Source: Isoetes taiwanensis
Taxonomy: Eukaryota > Streptophyta > Lycopodiopsida > Isoetales > Isoetaceae
Assembly (NCBI GenBank): GCA_021234155.1
Contig: JAJEKV010000015.1
Span: 11,928,101-11,992,100, forward strand
DNA length: 64,000 bases
Direction: 5' to 3'
Shown: positions 32,641 to 44,814 of the stretch, in pieces
How the letters are laid out: the number at the start of each line of letters is the position of its first letter
Position numbering within the stretch: the first letter of the stretch is position 1
Program-made: the position numbers and the translations under genes
The notes under the pieces: model-generated
The model's input: the letters and a program-made list of their open reading frames with translations, nothing else
Told to the model about the DNA's origin: nothing
Database searches by the model: none

Positions 32641-34200
32641 CCTCCTATTTATCTTTACCTATATTACTCACTATATTATGTAAACAAATTTACATTAACA
32701 GCTTTCAAACAAGGCAAAGACACGACACACATATCTGCCCTGGATTTTAACCCAGGCCACAACCTCACATTTTTGTCCTATATTTATATGAACAGTCAAA
32801 TCATACCTGCATTATCAAGTCCGGGATCTTATTGCAACCTTGTTTTCACCATTTCATCAAGTATCCATTCAACCTAAGATATCTACATGCTGGTAATTTC
32901 TCCTTGTTCTTATACCTATTCATTTGATTAAGTATATTCAAACTATACAATTACCATCATTTTCATTAGTAAACATGTATGTGTAGCTTATAATCTTAAT
33001 TTCACCTTTCTAGTCTCAGATATACTCATATTATTTACGGTTATCAACATAATTTGCTTTAATTTCAGTTTTTTATCCATCCTTTTAGCCCATTATCATA
33101 TTATTATACCTACTATCTACATAAAGCATATCTGTTTCAACAAGTCAGAGATCTTCATCTTAGTTAAACTTGAGTCTGATTCCATAATCCCAAAATGCAC
33201 TATATATTTTAAGAAAATTCAAAGTGTTTTACAACTCCTCTTATCTGTACAGCAGACTTTGCTTGAATCATATACTGAAATGATCTCACCAATTATATTT
33301 CTGGAGCTCTATTTTTGCTCCAATCAGTGAGACATGAAACGAACCAACATACTTCAACTCCTAGGAGGTGTAGTTCAGGTTACCTGCATCCAAACATTAC
33401 ACTAGTTAGCAAATACATGGTAACAGTGCAAGGGACATCAGGTAAGCTTTTAAACTACACGGCTCTTCGCCCTTCACCTATTTGTTAAAGCTTAATAACA
33501 AGGTATATAAGCTATCAGTATTAAGAAAGGCATTAATCAGCAAGGAACATGATCCAAAACATCTATCATAAGCGGCTGCCCTTAAGCCCTGTTGTAATCA
33601 GAGAACTATGCATCAATAGCTTAAGAACTCCGTCCACATAAATCCTTGTAGTGGATATCTGTCAATATACTAGCAAGGCCTCAAATTGGTAGAGCCATAT
33701 CTGCCATCTTTCTTTTTTTTAAAAAAACCCCTTTTGTAGACAATCCTTGGCATCACAATAAATAAGCATAAACTAAAGATATTGATCTCTATAGCGTAAG
33801 CCAGCGCAGCTATGCATGCCCATCAATCCAGAACTAAGCATGTATTCATCCGGCCAGCTAGGCATCTACTACAAACTGCTATTGATATAACTAGCCTATC
33901 ACTTTTTTACCAGCAAGATGCAATCCCAATAGTCTGGCGATTTTTAAACAGCAAGAAGCTAACTCAAGGAGGCAACCTATATGCTATTCTAACCTTCAAG
34001 CCTACTAAAAGACACCAGCGCCCTTGCTAACTATATGAGGCCACTTATATGCTATTCTAACTTTCCAGCATGCTAGAAGACAACAGCGCCCAGCCTACAT
34101 ATCACTTAATTGCCCATATCTTCTTACATTTGTTCTTATTTTCTGTGCATCCTAACATCCGTACCCTTCCATATGAATCCGTAGTTAATTCCTCTAAAGA
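32641..34200 (-). repeat. pseudo-LTR of Penelope-like family 2, truncated copy
   Basis: Matches 37509-39044 and 44815 onward. It begins after the CTC run with TATTTATCTTTACC and contains GCCCTGGATTTTAACCCAGG. It stops at 34200, where a 2531-bp deletion removes the rest of the pseudo-LTR, the MPKGVY exon and the RT C-terminal half. Confidence 0.75.
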
Positions 34201-34951
34201 GCAATCTATTCCTTGCCATATCTCGAATGTACCATGGGCAAATAAACGAGGGGACATTGGCAGCCTTATCTACCCCAGCTATATATAAATTTTTGACCAG
34301 CCATTGCATTCCATTGGAAATATCTTTATCATATAATGCACATTTGGTCTTATTTTGTCTACCAATAATATTTTCAGTCTTAGCCCTGATTTCTTTAACC
34401 AGGCTGCTTATGATTCCACTCCTTTCATAAGGGTGTAAAACTTTCCCTCTTCCTTCATGCAGATCAAATAGCCGTTCCAAGCCTGTCTTTATGTCCTTAG
34501 CAAATCCTTCAAGGCATAATGGTTTATCGGGGATAAAATTTAATCCCTTTTTAAACATGTTTCTTAATTCCCGTGATTTAATGATGTTCAAATCCATAGT
34601 TCTAACGTGCCCCACTTTTTTATCAATAAACTTTCCCATTCCCGGCTTATGGCATACACAACTTGGTACATTCTCATCGGCAAAAATTCTAAAAGGTTTA
34701 TACATATATTCAACAAGTTGTTTGTCATACTTCCAACCTATTCCAGACTCATCCATTATCTTATCCCCAAAATCCCCAAGCCTTTTGAACAAGTATTCCT
34801 TAATACATGCTCTGATATCCACTTTATCAATGATTTTGGAATAGAAAGTAAAGTGTATTCTGACCTTTTTCCTGGATAATCCTTTACCATTGTCAAGGAT
34901 CTTCCTACCACTGGACCCAATCTTTATGCTTCTGGATGCCTCTGGACAATC
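34201..34951 (-). pseudogene. N-terminal fragment of family 2 reverse transcriptase
   Basis: Identical or nearly so to 41576-42326. It runs from the acceptor at 34952-34953 through KVRIHFTFYSKIID and RLGDFGDKIMDESGIGW to the DKAANVPSFICPWYIRDM block, then is cut at 34200. No catalytic motif remains. Confidence 0.75.
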
Positions 34952-35497
34952 CTATACAAGCATAAATTACGTATTAGAATTTTGTATATCGTAAAGTTTT
35001 ATATCAATAATATACACAATATGCAATCCTTATTTGTCCTTATTAGTTAACCAAAAACTATATACACTTCCTATTACTAAGAATAACAGAAAGTCAAAAT
35101 ACCAGAATCAAATAGAGCCCACATATGAGCACATAAATTGTAGACATAGGCACCAATAACTATAAATCCTTATATGTATTACCCGATAGCATATTACAAA
35201 ATTTGGCCGATCACAAAGTGAACTTTTGCCATTACACGAGCTCATTATTATGGAACTCACAAAATGTCATAAGATGACTATTCTATTGAAAAAGAACCTG
35301 CATCAAGTTCTATTTTTTGTGCTTCATTTTCTTCTACTATAAGTATTCGCTCCCAGTAAGGTAATCCCAAAAACATTATACTATGGGTATCAGTGGACCC
35401 AATAGTATATACTGCAAACCAGCAGAAATCAATGTATTAGCTCAATGGACTAATATCATGATAGTAATCACGAAATAATTATTACCTGTTATTCAAC
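34952..35497 (-). other. intron-like spacer of family 2, unit 1
   Basis: Non-coding AT-rich sequence between the RT exon acceptor and the end of ORF A. Nearly identical to 42327-42873. Confidence 0.45.
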
Positions 35498-36393
35498 TTA
35501 GTACAACAGCCTGTCTTGTTTTAGTTCACTCCCTTTGAACATGTCAGCCGGCCTGCTACCCTTTGTGACAGAGGCCTCCCCAGGGGTACATGCTACTATA
35601 GAATCCGTAAGATCAATCACTGGTTCAACAGTTTGTCCACTGGAACTAGTCCCAGTACTATTACGCATAATCCTAGGGGGCTGATATGAATCACTACCTC
35701 ATGTAGACATCTGTGTCTGCGCAGTAACAGCATAATCAGCCTTGCTTTGTTTGAACTTTCCTGCCATAAAATCAACGTTTTTTAGCATCATTTCGCACAC
35801 CTCTACCAGCTTTGTGTTCCCAAACGTAAGCTTGACATCACAGTTCGGGTTTGTAGCTAATTTATTGGTCATTTTGATCATCATTTCACGTACTTGTAAG
35901 TATGCCAGATGTGCCATGATAGGCTTTTTTAAGTTCTGCTGGACAAAGAACAGAAATGTCCCCATCCTACCAGCAGGGGTAAATTTTGGATACACACGTT
36001 CCAAATGATTAAATGTGAACCATAAAGCCTGGTCCAGCCATGTAATTGTATCAGAGCATGGTGCATTACAATTACACTTAACATACGGGCTAAAGCTCCT
36101 CCAAACTCTATGAATATAGGAGTAATTCCTTTCAATCAGCATATGCCATATGAGCCTTGATATTCATAGTAGTACCTGTATTACTCTTACATCTTTTGTC
36201 GAAAAGATCCATACCAAAAGGGAAATTAATTTCCATTCTGTCAACGATCTTAGTCAGATTATTGGCTGAATTTGTAACATCTAGCAGCTGTTCATTTGTC
36301 AAATTTGCCATTAGAGTCCAAGCTCTTGTACTAATAGGAGCCAATGTGCTATAGTTCTGGCTCCTCCAAAGACCATGCTGAAACTCTTCCCCT
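35498..36393 (-). pseudogene. 3' part of ORF A, family 2, unit 1
   Basis: Homologous to the last two thirds of family 1 ORF A: WLGEEFQHGLWRSQNYSTLA, NYSYIHRVWRSFSPYVKCNC, YPKFTPAGRMGTF and FGNTKLVEVCEMM. A TGA interrupts it after QMST (35699), and a frame break lies near 36135. The conserved end ELKQDRLLY precedes TAA at 35498-35500. The N-terminal third is missing because family 1 pseudo-LTR sequence is joined here at 36394. Confidence 0.7.
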
Positions 36394-37405
36394 AGCCAGA
36401 AATCGTAGCCCAAAAATGACCCCATACCTTGGTCGTTACATAGGCTGAATGAGCAGATGTATGCATGTAAAAGCTAAACAAATGAGACAACATCCATCCC
36501 TAAATCATGACTGTTAATTTAAACAGCCTGGGAAAGAGCACAAATATGAAAGCCATATACCCTCTTACGAGTTCTCAGATTGGAGACAAGATCATGTTCT
36601 TGTTTCTTAAAACCCACGCAGCAATGAAAGACCGACCTGATTTGAAGATCCTCTCTTTTGCATGCTGGAAGTAGCTCCACCCGTAATAGGCCTTTTGTTG
36701 AAGCCATTCTTTTCATACTTCTTCTGAGGGAAGCCACCATCGTTAGGCCCCTTGCTTTTCTTACCGGGACCCCTCTGATAAACACCCTTAGGCATAGCAA
36801 CTAGTTGAAACGGCCACACTAGCAACAGCAAAATTTTTTGCAACACAAGCGGAGGCGGCAAACAAGATCCAGGAAAAATTTGTGCGCCATTTTCATACTT
36901 GTGCATGTCCATAAATCTTGCGTATCCAGGCATTAATAACCCCCACAGTTTATGTCAAAGAGCCACCAACTATTTTATTGGGCAGTAGGCTCAAGAAATA
37001 CCCTGACAACATCCAGGTTCCAGTCACGGTCAGTCATATCCTTTGGTCTTTGAAGTCTTAACTCACCGTTTAACATAACTCCATGAGCTAATAGGTTAGG
37101 GGAGACATATCATAAAATAATTTTTCATTTAAAAGCATGTTCACACTTGTAATTTTTTGTATCCCACCATTATGCATTTTAGCATGCCTTATTAGGCATA
37201 ACTCTAACCATCTTAAAGTATGCCAACTTCACAAAATGCATCCAAACTCATCAAGTCCCTTTGGAGCTTTTGTAAGATAATCAAATACTGAGCCAAAACT
37301 GGAAGATCCTGAGCAATAAAAGGAAGATGCGACCACCAAAAAATAAACATATATATCCATTTATGTTCATCAATTTTTCCTTTTAATCCTTTTAACCTCA
37401 GTCCC
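36394..37405 (-). repeat. partial pseudo-LTR of family 1, copy c, fused to family 2 ORF A
   Basis: Matches 31624-32640. The junction with family 2 ORF A lies in AGCCAGAAATCGTAGCCC, and the same junction recurs at 43771, so the chimera existed before the tandem duplication. Confidence 0.8.
36637..36795 (-). CDS. MPKGVY first exon, family 1 copy c
   Basis: Same peptide and same CAG-GT end as copy b. Here it precedes the family 2 ORF A fragment, to which no in-phase acceptor is apparent. Confidence 0.5.
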
Positions 37406-37508
37406 CTCCTCCTCCTCCTCCTCCTCCTCCTCCTCCTCCTCCTCCTCCTCCTCCTCCTCCTCCTCCTCCTCCTCCTCCTCCTCCTCCTCCTCCTCCTCCT
37501 CCTCCTCC
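37406..37508. repeat. (CTC)n microsatellite at an element junction
   Basis: About 34 triplets between family 1 pseudo-LTR copy c and the family 2 pseudo-LTR. The equivalent site has about 10 triplets at 44785 and fewer at 32635, so the run length varies among copies. Confidence 0.95.
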
Positions 37509-40117
37509 TTCGATTTATCTTTACCTATATTACTCACTATATTATGTAAACAAATTTACATTAACAGCTTTCAAACAAGGCAAAGACACGACACACATAT
37601 CTGCCCTGGATTTTAACCCAGGCCACAACCTCACATTTTTGTCCTATATTTATATGAACAGTCAAATCATACCTGCATTATCAAGTCCGGGATCTTATTG
37701 CAACCTTGTTTTCACCATTTCATCAAGTATCCATTCAACCTAAGATATCTACATGCTGGTAATTTCTCCTTGTTCTTATACCTATTCATTTGATTAAGTA
37801 TATTCAAACTATACAATTACCATCATTTTCATTAGTAAACATGTATGTGTAGCTTATAATCTTAATTTCACCTTTCTAGTCTGTATATACTCATATTATT
37901 TCTGGTTATCAACATACGTGCCTTAATTTCAGTTTTTTATCCATCCTTTTAGCCCATTATCATATTATTATACCTACTATCTACATAAAGCATATCTGTT
38001 TCAACAAGTCAGAGATCTTCATCTTAGTTAAACTTGAGTCTGATTCCATAATCCCAGCCAGACTATATATTTTTAAGAAAATTCAAAGTGTTTTACAACT
38101 CCTCTTATCTGTACAGCAGACTTTGCTTGAATCATATACTGAAATGATCTCACCAATTATATTTCTGGAGCTCTATTTTTGCTCCAATCAGTGAGACATG
38201 AAACGAACCAACATACTTCAACTCCTAGGAGGTGTAGTTCAGGTTACCTGCATCCAAACATTACACTAGTTAGCAAATACATGGTAACAGTGCAAGGGAC
38301 TCAGGTAAGCTTTTAAACTACACGGCTCTTCGCCCTTCACCTATTTGTTAAAGCTTAATAACAAGGTATATAAGCTATCAGTAGCAAGGAACATGATCCA
38401 AAACATCTATCATAAGCGGCTGCCCTTAAGCCCTGTTGTAATCAGAGAACTATGCATCAATAGCTTAAGAACTCCGTCCACATAAATCCTTGTAGTGGAT
38501 ATCTGTCAATATACCAGCAAGGCCTCAAATTGGTAGAGCCATATCTGCCATCTTTCTTTTTTTAAAAAAAACCCCTTTTGTAGACAATCCTTGGCATCAC
38601 AATAAATAAGCATAAACTAAAGATATTGATCTCTATAGCGTAAGCCAGCGCAGCTATGCATGCCCATCAATCCAGAACTAAGCATGTATTCATCCGGCCA
38701 GCTAGGCATCTACTACAAACTGCTATTGATATAACTAGCCTATCACTTTTTTACCAGCAAGATGCAATCCCAATAGTCTGGCGATTTTTAAACAGCAAGA
38801 AGCTAACTCAAGGAGGCAACCTATATGCTATTCTAACCTTCAAGCCTACTAAAAGACACCAGCGCCCTTGCTAACTGTATGAGGCCATTTATATGCTATT
38901 CTAACTTTCCAGCATGCTAGAAGACAACAGTGCCCAGCCTACATATCACTTAATTGCCCATATCTTCTTACATTTGTTCTTATTTTCTGTGCATCCTAAC
39001 ATCCGTACCCTTCCATATGAATCCGTAGTTAATTCCTCTAAAGAACAATAAAAATATACACACCATGATCATAATCTATATTTATTTATCATATCTTGTT
39101 TCTAACAGCATGTATTCTTCCCAAATATAGACATGTATTATGCTAAACTAAGCCGATCCTTATTTTTACTACATCACACAGCTTATTTTTGTCAACCATT
39201 CATCTTTTATTATACTATTCTTAAAATCTCTTCTTCTTCTTTTTCTTCTTAAGCGTATCAGACATAAATCAATAAGAACCTGTTTATTCGCTCCTCCAGA
39301 CCCAGCTTGTTGAGCCACGGTAGTGTTCGGTTTCCCAAACTTCCTGGGAGGTAAATTACCAGCATCCTGACCCTTGCTCCTCTTTCCGGGCCCTCTAGCG
39401 TATACTCCTTTCGGCATGATAACTCGGCGTCTCAGCACAACCAAGAGCACAACCAAGAGCAGCAGCTACGAAATAAACTGAACGGCCATGTCCAACATGC
39501 CGCATTTTCCTTTAAATAACTATGCCAAATCTTCATAGCATATACTTTATTCTGCTTGGGAATCTATTTTTTCCCCAGCACGGCCATAAATGCGAGCGGC
39601 TACCAGTCTTTATCCTTAACCACTTTCTTTGTGTAATCTGACTCTCAGCGGTCCGCATTAACAGCCTTTGCAGCCTATGAGAACTTTATCCATATCTTTG
39701 ACTTACCATACTTACATTCCCTAGTGTCTTTAATGGCCTTAAACTCCCAACATGCGCAACCCCACTATATGTCCCAAATATCCATCACCATTTGCCAATT
39801 ACTTCAGAACACATCTAAAATCACCCATTAAAAAACATTTTCTTAATCATATTACTTCCTTATTCAGTTAGCCTTTTATGGAGATCTCCCCCCATACGTA
39901 TCAGCATTTTTATTACCTCTCTTTTTTTCACCTCTCATGATCATACATAAACCCTAACGTGCTTACAACCATATCCATATTTTATGTTAAAATCATAAAT
40001 ATCAAAGCATATAACATATTTTCCATAAGCATAATCTTACAACAAACACAGCCAGGGTAGCCAGCTAACCAATCATATCTTTCCATAACCTCCGAGCTTT
40101 TAATCATTTGTTGTCAA
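37509..40117 (-). repeat. pseudo-LTR of Penelope-like family 2, full copy
   Basis: Bounded by the CTC run on the left and the CTT run on the right, directly after the family 2 RT 3' end in element orientation. It contains the family 2 MPKGVY exon and the shared conserved core near 38250-38320. Confidence 0.75.
39280..39417 (-). CDS. MPKGVY first exon, family 2
   Basis: Begins MPKGVYARGPGKRSKGQD, continues AGNLPPRKFGKPNTTVA and ends GGANKQ at CAG followed by GTTCTT. It shares MPKGVYxRGPGKxSKG and the splice-donor position with family 1 while the surrounding DNA has diverged, which argues for selection on the peptide. Confidence 0.6.
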
Positions 40118-40160
40118 TTTTCCTCCTCTTCTTCTTCTTCTTCTTCTTCTTCTTCTTCTC
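40118..40160. repeat. (CTT)n microsatellite at an element junction
   Basis: About 11 CTT triplets flanked by CTC triplets, between the family 2 pseudo-LTR and the family 2 RT 3' end. Confidence 0.95.
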
Positions 40161-40219
40161 CTCCCACAACCCTCCCTCGGGTAGCAGGATCCTTCTTTGC
40201 ATAAGAAAGGTACTAGGAT

Positions 40220-40252
40220 GTAGGACCCTTCTTATAAAAAGAAGGGCCCTAC
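40220..40252 (-). other. 3'-terminal hairpin of the family 2 body
   Basis: GTAGGACCCTTCTT pairs with AAGAAGGGCCCTAC around a short loop, with one mismatch. It is placed between the RT stop and the microsatellite as in family 1; the outer stem GTAGGACCC is shared while the inner stem differs. Confidence 0.7.
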
Positions 40253-40269
40253 CATCCTACACGAGAAGT

Positions 40270-42326
40270 TTAATATTTTTCAATGCTTTTAATTAAGATC
40301 TGCACATCATAAAGTAATCCAGGAAACTTCTCTGTGCTTATCATCCTAATTACATTCTCCTTGATATCCTTCTTGTGAAACCCATTTTTAACAAACTCAT
40401 CCATAAGCTCCCAAATATCCACTGCAGCTTTGTGAGCACTGGAGTGTACATACATATATGGCAGAATCTGGGAGACAATCACCCTACTAGCATTAAGGTA
40501 GGGTCTGCAACTACTCGCATGTATGAATCTCATAATCTGGAATGGTAGCTTCACCCTTTTATCGTATCTCGAAGTATTATATAGGCCTGTCACATGGTTG
40601 ATTACTTCAAACGTCATGTTTAAAAAATTACCTTTATATCCAATCAGCCCCAATCCATCTTCCTTTTCCCTATACATTGTCTCATCCTTAATAAATTCCA
40701 TGATTCATTACAGTCTTTATCATTCTGAAAGAACATTTCCAAGTTTCCTCCATTAAGAATGCACAAATCATCCATATAACGTCTAGCATCTTTGAATCTA
40801 ACAATGTCCGTATATCTACCCTGTTTTGCCAACCTCGTAATGAGTGAAAACTCATAAAAGGACAAGTATATGTTGCACCAATCAGGTGAACAAGAAAATC
40901 CCATTGGGATCCCACTTATCTGCCTCCATATATCAGATCCTTGAATCTAGTAGCAATGTTTCAGCAGCCAGATATTCAGCCTCAGGAATTCTATATGATC
41001 CATACATCTCCAGTTATTTCCTTCCCGCTTTTTTGAATCCCAGACATACGCAATGTCATCCTCCAACACTTTAAACCATAATTTATATGTGTCACCATTA
41101 CCGCTCATATATGCCACCCCTATCTCTATGATAACAGTCAGCACTTCACAAATACTAGCATTACCCTCAATTGGTATATTTTCATAACATTTCGAGACAT
41201 CTGCTGTAAATATATTATGTATTTTCTGTGGTAAATTCAGCATCATCTCATATGTAGAACGAACAATCCAAAATGGGTTTACCTTACCAGGCAAGAGCAC
41301 ATTGACCTTACTAAGCTTCTCCATGAATGCACCCGGTAATATGTCCAATATACCACTCAATCCCCTGGTCACGATTTTCGAAGGCAAGGTGAAAATAGTA
41401 CGATTAGCATTTGTTATCCATCTAAATTCCTCTTTATGTGCCTTAAATGTTCCAAGCAGATATGGAATTTTATCTTTGTAAGGGCATTCTAGTCCAAAAA
41501 ACTCTGTCAACTCTCCTGCTATCTTGTTCAGCAGCTCCTCTTTTCCATCTTTGCATTTTTCAAAGTCAGGCCCATGCAATCTATTCCTTGCCATATCTCG
41601 AATGTACCATGGGCAAATAAACGAGGGGACATTGGCAGCCTTATCTACCCCAGCTATATATAAATTTTTGACCAGCCATTGCATTCCATTGGAAATATCT
41701 TTATCATATAATGCACATTTGGTCTTATTTTGTCTACCAATAATATTTTCAGTCTTAGCCCTGATTTCTTTAACCAGGCTGCTTATGATTCCACTCCTTT
41801 CATAAGGGTGTAAAACTTTCCCTCTTCCTTCATGCAGATCAAATAGCCGTTCCAAGCCTGTCTTTATGTCCTTAGCAAATCCTTCAAGGCATAATGGTTT
41901 ATCGGGGATAAAATTTAATCCCTTTTTAAACATGTTTCTTAATTCCCGTGATTTAATGATGTTCAAATCCATAGTTCTAACGTGCCCCACTTTTTTATCA
42001 ATAAACTTTCCCATTCCCGGCTTATGGCATACACAACTTGGTACATTCTCATCGGCAAAAATTCTAAAAGGTTTATACATATATTCAACAAGCTGTTTGT
42101 CATACTTCCAACCTATTCCAGACTCATCCATTATCTTATCCCCAAAATCCCCAAGCCTTTTGAACAAGTATTCCTTAATACATGCTCTGATATCCACTTT
42201 ATCAATGATTTTGGAATAGAAAGTAAAGTGTATTCTGACCTTTTTCCTGGATAATCCTTTACCATTGTCAAGGATCTTCCTACCACTGGACCCAATCTTT
42301 ATGCTTCTGGATGCCTCTGGACAATC
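40270..42326 (-). pseudogene. Penelope-like reverse transcriptase, family 2, unit 2
   Basis: The exon begins at 42326 after a TATAG acceptor. Blocks: DKAANVPSFICPWYI, FKAHKEEFRWITNANRTIF, motif A TADVSKCYENIP, motif B SGIPMGFSCSPDWCNIYLS, motif C DARRYMDDLC and FIHASSCRPYLNASRV. A TAG at 40947-40949 follows LLKHCY, and a short deletion with a frame break lies near 40700. Tyr-Met-Asp-Asp replaces Tyr-Ile-Asp-Asp. No GIY-YIG domain is seen. It is clearly orthologous in layout to family 1. Confidence 0.65.
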
Positions 42327-42873
42327 CTATACAAGCATAAATTACGTATTAGAATTTTGTATATCGTAAAGTTTTATATCAATAATATACACAATATGCA
42401 ATCCTTATTAGTCCTTATTAGTTAACCAAAAACTATATACACTTCCTATTACTAAGAATAACAGAAAGTCAAAATACCAGAATCAAATAGAGCCCACATA
42501 TGAGCACATAAATTGTAGACATAGGCACCAATAACTATAAATCCTTATATGTATTACCCGATAGCATATTACAAAATTTGGCCGATCACAAAGTGAACTT
42601 TTGCCATTACACGAGCTCATTATTATGGAACTCACAAAATGTCATAAGATGACTATTCTATTGAAAAAGAACCTGCATCAAGTTCTATTTTTTGTGCTTC
42701 ATTTTCTTCTACTATAAGTATTCGCCCCCCAAGAAGGTAATCCCAAAAACATTATACTATGGGTATCAGTGGACCCAATAGTATATACTGCAAACCAGCA
42801 GAAATCAATGTATTAGCTCAATGGACTAATATCATGATAGTAATCACGAAATAATTATTACCTGTTATTCAAC
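42327..42873 (-). other. intron-like spacer of family 2, unit 2
   Basis: Non-coding. Nearly identical to 34952-35497. Confidence 0.45.
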
Positions 42874-43770
42874 TTAGTACAACAGCCTGTCTTGTTTTAG
42901 TTCACTCCCTTTGAACATGTCAGCCGGCCTGCTACCCTTTGTGACAGAGGCCTCCCCAGGGGTACATGCTACTATAGAATCCGTAAGATCAATCACTGGT
43001 TCAACAGTTTGTCCACTGGAACTAGTCCCAGTACTATTACGCATAATCCTAGGGGGCTGATATGAATCACTACCTCATGTAGACATCTGTGTCTGCGCAG
43101 TAACAGCATAATCAGCCTTGCTTTGTTTGAACTTTCCTGCCATAAAATCAACGTTTTTTAGCATCATTTCGCACACCTCTACCAGCTTTGTGTTCCCAAA
43201 CGTAAGCTTGACATCACAGTTCGGGTTTGTAGCTAATTTATTGGTCATTTTGATCATCATTTCACGTACTTGTAAGTATGCCAGATGTGCCATGATAGGC
43301 TTTTTAAGTTCTCACTGACAAAGAACAGAAATGTCCCCATCCTACCAGCAGGGGTAAATTTTGGATACACACGTTCCAAATGATTAAATGTGAACCATAA
43401 AGCCTCGGTCCAGCCATGTAATTGTATCGAGCATGGTGCATTACAATTACACTTAACATACCAAGCTAAAGCTCCTCCAAACTCTATGAATATAGGAGTA
43501 ATTCCTTTCAATCAAAGATATGCCATATGAGCCTTGATATTCATAGTAGTACCTGTATTACTCTTACATCTTTTGTCGAAAAGATCCATACCAAAAGGGA
43601 AATTAATTTCCATTCTGTCAACGATCTTAGTCAGATTATTGGCTGAATTTGTAACATCTAGCAGCTGTTCATTTGTCAAATTTGCCATTAGAGTCCAAGC
43701 TCTTGTACTAATAGGAGCCAATGTGCTATAGTTCTGGCTCCTCCAAAGACCATGCTGAAACTCTTCCCCT
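42874..43770 (-). pseudogene. 3' part of ORF A, family 2, unit 2
   Basis: Near-copy of 35498-36393, carrying the same TGA after QMST. It has further small differences around 43305-43510 that break the frame; these concentrate at CAG/CTG sites and may be consensus errors. Confidence 0.7.
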
Positions 43771-44784
43771 AGCCAGAAATCGTAGCCCAAAAATGACCCC
43801 ATACCTTGGTCGTTACATAGGCTGAATGAGCAGATGTATGCATGTAAAAGCTAAACAAATGAGACAACATCCATCCCTAAATCATGACTGTTAATTTAAA
43901 CAGCCTGGGAAAGAGCACAAATATGAAAGCCATATACCCTCTTACGAGTTCTCAGATTGGAGACAAGATCATGTTCTTGTTTCTTAAAACCCACGCAAAA
44001 ATGAAAGACCGACCTGATTTGAAGATCCTCTTTTTGCATCTTTGGAAGTAGCTCCACCCGCAATAGGCCTTTTGTTGAAGCCATTCTTTTCATACTTCTT
44101 CTGAGGGAAGCCACCATCGTTAGGCCCCTTGCTTTTCTTACCGGGACCCCTCTGATAAACACCCTTAGGCATAGCAACTAGTTGAAACGGCCACACTAGC
44201 AACAGCAAAATTTTTTGCAACACAAGCGGAGGCGGCAAACAAGATCCAGGAAAAATTTGTGCGCCATTTTCATACTTGTGCATGTCCATAAATCTTGCGT
44301 ATCCAGGCATTAATAACCCCCACAGTTTATGTCAAAGAGCCACCAACTATTTTATTGGGCAGGAGGCTCAAGAAATACCCTGACAACATCCAGGTTCCAA
44401 ATCCGCGGTCAGTCATATCCTTTGGTCTTTGAAGTCTTAACTCACCGTTTAACATAACTCCATGAGCTAATAGGTTAGGGGAGACATATCATAAAATAAT
44501 TTTTCATTTAAAAGCATGTTCACACTTGTAATTTTTTGTATCCGACCATTATGCATTTTAGCATGCCTTATTAGGCATAACTCTAACCATCTTAAAGTAT
44601 GCCAACTTCACAAAATGCATCCAAACTCATCAAGTCCCTTTGGAGCTTTTGTAAGATAATCAAATACTGAGCCAAAACTGGAAGATCCTGAGCAATAAAA
44701 GGAAGATGCGACCACCAAAAAATAAACATATATATCCATTTATGTTCATCAATTTTTCCTTTTAATCCTTTTAACCTCAGTCCC
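43771..44784 (-). repeat. partial pseudo-LTR of family 1, copy d
   Basis: Third occurrence of the chimeric arrangement, 7377 bp from copy c. Contains another MPKGVY exon (44014-44172) with two local differences near its 3' end. Confidence 0.8.
44014..44172 (-). CDS. MPKGVY first exon, family 1 copy d
   Basis: Same peptide as copies b and c through KNGFNKRP, then a small local change (SKDAKRGSSNQ instead of SSMQKRGSSNQ). Ends at the conserved CAG-GT. Confidence 0.5.
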
Positions 44785-44814
44785 CTCCTCCTCCTCCTCC
44801 TCCTCCTCCTCCTC
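44785..44814. repeat. (CTC)n microsatellite at an element junction
   Basis: Ten CTC/TCC triplets joining family 1 copy d to the family 2 pseudo-LTR. Confidence 0.9.
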
